Origin: Staphylotrichum longicolle | Taxonomy: Eukaryota; Ascomycota; Sordariomycetes; Sordariales; Chaetomiaceae | DNA length: 64,000 bases | Direction: 5' to 3' | Assembly: GCA_019096155.1 (NCBI GenBank) | Contig: JAHCVI010000001.1 | Coordinates: forward strand, 7,006,001 to 7,070,000 | Part shown: positions 57,805 to 64,000 of the stretch, one piece after another | Layout of the letters: each line of letters begins with the position of its first letter | Position numbering within the stretch: the first letter of the stretch is position 1 | Position numbers and translations under genes: made by a program | The notes under the pieces: generated by a model | What the model saw: the letters and a program-made list of their open reading frames with translations, nothing else | Databases searched by the model: none | What the model was told of the DNA's origin: nothing

Positions 57805-59868
57805 GTTGTTTATTGTGGGTAGGATCAATATAGTAAGAGATGGCGTCACACTGGCATGGAAATAGCAATGCAAGTAAGCTGGAAGACGTCCTGCGCCGGA
57901 AAATGTAACAGTAATTAAGGGGAGGGGGGGAACGACAGGACCGGCTTCGGTCAACGAAGCACTATTCTTGTAAGTGCGCAGTAGGCGGAAGAAGAGAAGA
58001 TAGAGGGAGCCAAAACCTGGGCCTGGCCAGGTGACTCGAACGGAATATAATATGGAGAGAAGAGAGGAGAGAGAGAGAGAGTGGTGAAGCATCAGAGACC
58101 AGGTGATATCCACCAGAGCGCGTAACCAGCGGCGAACCCTTGTTTCCCGCCCAGGTTCCCGCTGACTCGATGGGCAGACGTGGTGTGACTGGTGTCCTGG
58201 GAAGCGCAGATGGGACGGCGGACGGGGCAGAGGGTTCGACAGCCGGACGGATGCTTGCGTGGAGGGGGGGGGTGGTATGCAGCGACGGCCGCTCAGAGAG
58301 GGAAGACTAGGATGAGTTGGGCAGCACCACGACGGTGATGCTGCGGCCGCGAGCGAATCAGCGGCGGCCGCCCGTCGACGACAGCTTGGCTGCGAATCGA
58401 TAAAGGGCATGCGATGGTAAGGCGCGCGCCAATGAAGCCATGATGGAGGAGGAGAGGTGCAGAGGGCTGTGGCCAATGAGGGCGTCCAGTGACACGCAAG
58501 CTGTCGAGCGGGCGCTTAGACGGATGGTTGCCGCCGTCGATTGGACCCAGCAGGACCCAGCCAGAGCCCAGCCAGCTTGTCGAGGCAGATGAACCACACA
58601 CCACCTCCGTCATTCCCCACCAAAAAGCCCGTCGAGCATGGCAGACGCTTGAGGCTGTGAGCAAGCGGCAACGAAGAACCGTGGGGCGGAGATGCAAGAA
58701 ATAGCTTCGCTTGCGGGCCGACGAGACTGGTGGTTCCGTCGTGGAGCGAGTCCAGTCCCCCCCGGCCTTGGCAGCGCACCACGTTGAGCACTGCCGTGAC
58801 CGAGACGGGCGTCGATCCTAGCCTCCGATCCGTGGATGCAGCCGCACATCGAGCTCGCACACATCCATATCCGGGTTGTCGTCAATGTCCCGATTCCTAT
58901 TTTGGCCAAGCTGGGGGCCGCTGGATGCCCACCCTTGCGACGGTGATGAGGTTCCAGAAAGGGAACACACCCTCGTGCCTCCCATCTGCACCACCGTTGT
59001 TGTTGTTGTCGTTGTTGTTGCAGTCCGTTCATCTTCGGAATCACAGCTTGGCTTGTGTGGTGTGCAATCTGCTGTGTCAGCACTTGCTGTCTCGGTTACT
59101 ACCTGCATCGCCGAGAGCCATCGCCACTTCCGGCAGATGGCAGATGGCAGATGGGTGCTGCCGCGAGAGGAGGACGGCATGTCTTTTCCGGGGTCGTGCC
59201 ACAGCCCACGAGTACGACGAAGCAATGGTGCCTCATGAGTCCAGATCCACGATATCCACGATGTCCACAGATGTCCACAGCCATCACCGCCATCACCGAA
59301 GCTCGCATGGGTGATGGAGCCGCCGACTGCCAATCTCAACAAGTCGCCAGTTACGCTACTGCAGGTACAGGAGATTAGGGCGCAACAATAGTCCCGTGAT
59401 GGACGTGATAGCATCCGAGTCACGCTGCCCAATGTCGCGCGCGCTGAGGTGGACGCCAGTGGTAGTGTGAAAGTGGCAGTGGAAGTGGCAGTGGCGGGGT
59501 GAGAGTGACAAGAGGCAGCAGCGAAAGGACTGAGAGATGGAGCTGAAGCGCCCACTTGCCGCTGTTGCAGCCTTCGAAACGCCGTGGCAGATGGAACCCC
59601 ACTTGACATTGAACAGAACTGGTGATTGGCCAAAGCCACCAAGCTGAGCGAAGCAGCTCCCAGCTGGTCCTCTTTGTCTGCTGCCCCGCCATCCACACAT
59701 CCCCGCAATCAATTCCAAGGAGGGGCAGAGCAGCACCTCGACGCGAAACAGACCATCCCAAACCGCGACACGGACGACACCAGCACGCGCTCAATACCAC
59801 CGGCCCTACACCTACATCCCCTGAGTCTGCAACCCAGAAACCCCGAAAGCCCACATACCCGTCTCGGC
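57805..59868. promoter_or_regulatory. Divergent intergenic region (2.1 kb)
   Basis: This lies between the methyltransferase start (-) and the Tma22 start (+). It has a GA-rich run near 58050-58080 and a TTG/GTT run near 58995-59020. No gene is supported on either strand. Confidence 0.55.
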
Positions 59869-60834
59869 ATGGCTGAACCCGCGCCTGTCGGCCGGGAGGT
59901 TGTTTACTGCGGAGGTATGCAGCAAATGCCCCTCCATCGTCTGCCCAAACCACCACCCGCTCGTGTGACATCACAGCAACCCCCCCTATGCCCAACCAAG
60001 CCCTATCACGATGTCAACATAAACTGACATATGCTGCAACCAGTATGCACACTCCCCCCCGAGGTACGAAACCCGCAAATTCAAGCAACCTACCCTCGAT
60101 CTCCCCCAACCCAGCTCTAACACCATTGCCCCCACCACTCAGTACTGCGAATACGGCGGCACCGTCAAAAAGTGTCAAGAATGGCTAGAAAAGAAGCACC
60201 CAGATCTCTACGCAAGGATATGGTCCCCTGGTCCGTTCCCCCCACTCTTTCTCCCCCAGTTACTAGGTACAACACCATACTCACCCCCCATCACCCCCAT
60301 CAACAGAAGCCCTCTCGGCAGCGACCGCCTCCCTCTCCGTGGCCGCCCAGGAGCGCGCGGCCAAGGACGCCGCAAAGAAGGCCGCCAAGGCCGAGGCCGC
60401 CGAGCAGAAGCAGGCCGACAAGCTGGCGAGCAGCGTCGTCACCATCAAGCGCATCGAGCGCAACAAGCGCAAGTACGTCACGGCCGTCATCGGGCTGGAG
60501 GCGTTTGGGTTGGACTTGAAAAAGGTTTGTCTTCTCCCTCCCCACTCCCTCTCTCTTTTTTTTCCCGCTTCATCTTCCTTCCCAGTTCCATTTCTTTTTC
60601 GTGAGTAAGGCGGGACTGATGTACGGTTGCGGGTGACAGGTGGCCAAGGACTTTGGCAAGAAATTCGCGACCGGGTCGTCCGTGACCAAGATGCCGAGCG
60701 GCGGAGAGGAGATTGTGGTGCAGGGCGACGTGAGCGGGGAGATTGAGGAGTTCTTGCTCGAAAAGTACAAGGACATCCCCGAGGACAATATCGAGCTGGT
60801 CGAGGACAAGAAGAAGAAGGCGCCTACGGCTTGA
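59869..60834 (+). CDS. tma22: Translation machinery-associated protein 22 (DENR homologue)
   Basis: CDS joins 59869-59914, 60044-60063, 60143-60230, 60307-60524 and 60640-60834 (188 aa; introns 129, 79, 76 and 115 bases). Correct splicing of the 20-base second exon rebuilds VVYCGVCTLPPEYCEYG, the DENR-type Cys-rich N-terminus. This is followed by CQEWLEKKHPDLYARIWSPEAL. A Lys/Ala-rich linker leads to a SUI1/eIF1-like domain: VVTIKRIERNKRKYVTAVIGLEAFGLDLKKVAKDFGKKFATGSSV, then GEEIVVQGDV and EFLLEKYKDIPEDNIEL. With Tma20/MCT-1 it removes tRNA from post-termination 40S subunits. The donor of intron 3 (GTCCGT) is unusual but phase demands it. Length equals the family norm. Confidence 0.95.
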
Positions 60835-61150
60835 AGGGCGTTGACGAGGCAAGGAGTGTCTGTGGTGGGTGTGGAAGACACTCAGATGTGGTGTGTAAAT
60901 GTGGTCCGATTGGAGATGAAGTTCCAATTGGGATACAAATAAACAGAACAGACACAATCCTTCGTGACACCCCTGGCTGGTCCTAACTATGATCCCCCCG
61001 TGCCAAACTCCTAAGCATGTAAACCTGAACCATCAATGCTCCTCGACAATGCCCGACCCCAACACCCGGCTAATCCAGCAAAACACAAACCGACACCCCC
61101 CAAAAGAAACACCCTCCTCCAACCCCATGAAAACCAAACAGTTAAGCCCT
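60835..61150. other. Short intergenic region between convergent genes
   Basis: 316 bases between the Tma22 stop codon and the borealin-like stop codon. It contains the two 3' untranslated regions. Nothing else seen. Confidence 0.6.
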
Positions 61151-62428
61151 CTAAGCCCTCTTCCTCAACACCCTCCCCGTCCCTTTCGCCCCCGCCGCCG
61201 TGGCCGTCCCAGCAGGCGTCTTCCTCCCCGCCCCCGTCCCGCCGCCCGTGACCCCCTTCTTGATCGTCCCCATCACCGTCCTCTTCGCCGCCGCGGCCGT
61301 GGGAGGCGGCTTCGGCTGCGCCCCCGGCGGCGCCGTCATGGGCCGCTTCCGGATCACCGTCGACGTGCTGCCCTCGCTGGACTCGCTGGTGCCGCTAGCC
61401 CTGCGCGCCGTCCGCGTCGCGGGGCGGGACGAGGTGGTCGACTGTTGGGAGGAGGAGGGTGCGGGGTGCATGCCTGCCGTGACGGTCGCGCCGCGTTTGC
61501 GGGCCGCCGCTGTGGCAGTGCTGGCTGATGTCGTGGCCTTGCGCGCCGCTCCTGCTGTCACTGTGGTTGTGGAGGCCGTGGGCCTGTGGACTGAGCGCGC
61601 GCCTTCAACCATTTTGTTGAGGATGTTGGTTGCGAGGACGGCCCGGCCGGGCGTGACGACGGGACGCGCTATGCCCGATCGACCTGGTGTTGCGACCGTC
61701 CGCGGCGCGACCCGGGAGTTGGAGGTGGTCGGGGAGAGGACATGGGTGGGGTTGCGCGTGGCGTCTGTTGTTGTGTAGGCACGCTTCTTCTTTTGGGGCG
61801 TTTGCATCTCATTCTCCTTGTCGCCGCCCGAGATCTCATGGCTGTTGCCAGGTTAGTACAGGGATGGGTTTGAGGGGGGGCAGCGCAACGAACCTTCGCC
61901 TCTTGGTCGGATGTGCAGAAGGGGGCGCGATGGCGCCTCGTGTCGGTGGCCGGGACGGCACCTTGTCCTTGGCCGGAACGGGAGGGCCCCTCGCGGTGCC
62001 TGTGGTCGCACTCGGTTTTGGTTGTTGCTCCGTCGAGTACTTCTCCATAAGCTCGCCCATTGTGAGCTTGCGCAAGGACAGGGGAATGCGGTTGACGCGG
62101 ATTTCGATCCGCGTACGGAGACTCTGCGCGTGGATATTGTAGTTTGCTCGGAGCTTGCGGGCGCGCTCGGTGACTGCGGCAAGTGTTAGCGTCGCATCGT
62201 CTACCCCTCTCTGCGCCGAGACATACTCTCGAGATGAAGGTTGTCGATCAGTGCTTGTTTCTGGGCGAGCGTGATGCCGACTCTCTGCCTCTTGAATGGG
62301 CTCTCCTGAGGGTGCGGGCTCCCGTTCTTAGTTGGGATCTTGTGGCTTGTCATGTCGACCGCGTACTGCTCGTCGCCGGCCATGCTGATCTGATCCGATT
62401 TGCGCTTCTTGGTGCTGAGCGGTTGCAT
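61151..62428 (-). CDS. nbl1: Borealin N-terminal (Nbl1)-domain protein, chromosomal passenger complex
   Basis: CDS is complement of 62227-62428, 61894-62173 and 61151-61841 (390 aa; introns 53 and 52 bases, phases 1 and 2). The Nbl1/borealin N-terminal helix pair spans residues about 45-110 and is rebuilt across intron 1: RVGITLAQKQALIDNLHLE, TERARKLRANYNIHAQSLR, RIEIRVNRIPLSLRKLTMGELMEKY. In yeasts this short helical protein bundles with survivin/Bir1 and INCENP/Sli15 to target Aurora kinase to centromeres and spindle. A basic PFKRQR patch precedes the domain. The remaining 280 residues are basic and Ala/Thr/Pro/Lys-rich, with KRRR and VLRKRA at the end, suggesting chromatin or microtubule binding. 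Budding-yeast Nbl1 lacks such a tail. It is divergent from Rpn10. Confidence 0.9.
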
Positions 62429-62960
62429 TGTGAAAAAACAGCTCTCAACAACGGCGTTGAGGGTGTTAAATGGAGGCAAGAGAACTCTCGTCTGTTGGAA
62501 GTGGTGACAGCTCGTGTCGGCGTCGAGAGACTGAGTCGGAGTTCTTTGAGGTGCAAAGTCGAGAGATGAATTGTGGGAAAGGAGTTGCGCGCTTCGTGAC
62601 GTGAGTGGTCCGCGTTGAGCATGGAAAGTAAACAAAACCCTGGAGCCGTTTGTTTAGCTGGGCCAGGCTTGCCAGGGTTGTGATTGAGGTGGGTCCTTCC
62701 CCGCCAAGCCCGGAGGACTGCACAGTGCGGCTGTCATTGCGTTGGTGCCAGCCAAGCTCGGAGCACTCCAGGCTGAACCGCCTTACGCAGCAGAGCTCCG
62801 TTGCTTCACCCAACCCCAACCACATCAACCATCGACGCCGCCTTCCACGAGAATCCCATCGACAACTTTTCCAGCGAAACAAGGACGACCAGTCCACACG
62901 AAGAGTATCAGAGCACCTACTCACATTCATTCCCCTCTCTGTCGATAACAGCTCGCCAAG
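62429..62960. promoter_or_regulatory. Bidirectional promoter region nbl1/rpn10
   Basis: 532 bases between the two start codons. I looked for a proteasome-associated control element (GGTGGCAAA type) and did not find a clear copy. Confidence 0.55.
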
Positions 62961-63907
62961 ATGGGTCTCGAAGCGGTGATGATTGTGGTGGACAACAGCG
63001 AGAGCAGCAGAAACGGCGACTACACACCGACCCGCTACGATGCGCAGTGCGACGCAGTCAACATCGTCTTCCAGAATGTCGTGCAGGGCAACCCAGAATC
63101 GTCGGTTGGGCTGATGAGCATGGGCGGCAAGGGCCCGGAGGTGCTGGCGACCCTCACAACGGACCAGGGCAAGATTCTCGAGGGTTTGCACCAGACCAAG
63201 AAGAAGATCCGTGGCTCTGCCCATCTTTCTACCGGTATTCAAATAGCAAGCGTGAGTTGATGCAATCCAATGTCTGCAGTCGAATCTCGCAGACTAACCC
63301 GGCGTTTCAACAGCTCGCTCTCAAACACCGCCAGAACAAGTCCCAACGGGCGCGCATCATCGTTTTCATCTGCTCCCCCATCGAAGAGGGCGAGCGCGAG
63401 CTTGTCGTTTTGGCGAGGAAGATGAAGAAGTTCTCGATCAGCGTCGACTTTGTGCTGTTCGGCGATATGGACGAGGAGAACCAGGCAAAGCTGGAGGCGT
63501 TCAACCGCGAGATCAAGGGCACGACCGACTCGTCGCACCTCGTCGTCATCCCGCCCAGCTCGAAGCTTCTCAGCGACCAGCTCCTCGCGACGCCGATCCT
63601 GCTCGGCGAGGCCGCCGCGAGCGGAGGTGGCGGTGCGGGCGGCGAGGCTGCCGGCGCGAGCGACGACTTCCCGTTCGGCGTCGACCCGTCGCTGGACCCG
63701 GAGCTGGCACTGGCTCTGCGCATGAGTATGGAGGAGGAGAAGGCGCGGCAGGAGAAACGGGCGCGCGAGGAGGCCGAGACGGCCAAGAAGGAGAGCTTAG
63801 AGAGCGTCAAGGAGGAGGGAGAGTCGGCGCCGCTGTTGGACAAGGACGGCCAGCCGAGCGGCAGCAAGAAGGACGACGACAAGGGGGACAAGATGGATAC
63901 CTCTTGA
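62961..63907 (+). CDS. rpn10: 26S proteasome regulatory subunit Rpn10
   Basis: CDS joins 62961-63251 and 63314-63907 (294 aa; 62-base phase-0 intron). The N-terminal von Willebrand A domain starts MGLEAVMIVVDNSESSRNGD, keeping the DxSxS motif. Then come SVGLMSMGG, ILEGLHQTKKKIRG, RIIVFICSPIEE and VDFVLFGD. A ubiquitin-interacting motif follows at about 228-245 (DPELALALRMSMEEEKA) after a Gly/Ala linker, then a Lys/Glu-rich tail ending KMDTS. Rpn10 sits between lid and base of the 19S particle and captures polyubiquitinated substrates. One UIM is the fungal number (animals have two or more). Length is typical. Confidence 0.96.
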
Positions 63908-64000
63908 GGCAGACCACGGAGCTGGTTGAAGGACAGGGTGCGCGACAGAGCGGTAACTGCTTAGGGTCCCAGCAGTTCGGGCTTGTAGAAATAGACGTTG
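63908..64000. other. 3' flank of rpn10
   Basis: The last 93 bases of the window are the start of the Rpn10 3' untranslated region. No other feature. Confidence 0.6.

Noticed and set aside
57805..58476. Upstream in-frame extension of the methyltransferase (224 codons)
   Set aside because: Low-complexity, leader-like sequence without an upstream ATG in good context; the ATG at 57804 fits better.
1..64000. Transposable elements, RIP-degraded repeats, CRISPR arrays
   Set aside because: No transposase, reverse transcriptase, long terminal repeats, AT-rich RIP tracts or spaced direct repeats were seen.

Overview
This window is nuclear DNA of a filamentous ascomycete, most likely a sordariomycete of the Sordariales type. 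Genes are GC-rich and interrupted by short introns (about 49-130 bases, GTRNGT donors, CTAAC/CTGAC branch-like sites, YAG acceptors). The predicted proteins are typical of Pezizomycotina: a Clr5-like/ankyrin protein, a DUF7708-type protein, a DUF7025-type AAA ATPase, a questin-oxidase-like protein, and a combined Zn2Cys6/C2H2 zinc-finger protein. All exon joins were worked out by hand from splice signals and reading phase. Family names come from recognising motifs, not from a database search.

Layout. 1-6.7 kb holds no gene I can support and appears to be the upstream region of a large RING-finger gene (6.7-9.3 kb, +). 11-12.3 kb: a phosphotransferase of the ACAD10/11-N-terminus type (-). 13.5-16.5 kb: the Rad17 checkpoint clamp loader (-). 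16.9-18.2 kb: a questin-oxidase-like gene (-), divergent from ribulose-phosphate 3-epimerase (18.6-19.6 kb, +). 19.8-21.2 kb: a class V aminotransferase/cysteine-desulfurase-like gene (-), divergent from the Ofd1/Tpa1 prolyl dihydroxylase (22.3-24.3 kb, +). 25.5-26.8 kb: an unrecognised Ser/Pro-rich protein (+). 27.7-29.0 kb: a Cys/Met-metabolism PLP enzyme (-). 30.0-31.9 kb: the Clr5-like/ankyrin gene (+). 32.9-33.7 kb: a membrane-anchored polysaccharide deacetylase (-). 34.1-34.5 kb: an unusual tRNA-like RNA polymerase III element. 34.9-37.2 kb: endopolyphosphatase (-), with a broken reading frame. 38.6-44.1 kb: a divergent accessory pair, the DUF7708-type protein (-) and the AAA ATPase (+). 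It is followed by a 15-bp minisatellite and a small membrane protein (44.6-45.8 kb, -). 45.8-49.1 kb is empty. 49.1-53.4 kb: the zinc-finger regulator (+). 54.7-57.8 kb: a methyltransferase with a long disordered N-terminus (-). 59.9-63.9 kb: a dense housekeeping block with Tma22 (+), a borealin/Nbl1-like protein (-) and proteasome subunit Rpn10 (+).

Most genes are unrelated housekeeping functions (DNA-damage checkpoint, pentose phosphate pathway, translation restart, proteasome, chromosomal passenger complex, polyphosphate turnover), so the window reads as ordinary chromosome with one accessory patch at about 38.6-44.6 kb. I saw no transposon, CRISPR array or biosynthetic cluster. The points most worth checking are the split tRNA-like element, the DUF7708/AAA pair, and four genes whose reading frame changes without a convincing intron (Rad17, ankyrin, endopolyphosphatase, zinc-finger regulator). 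These four are either local sequence errors or real lesions.
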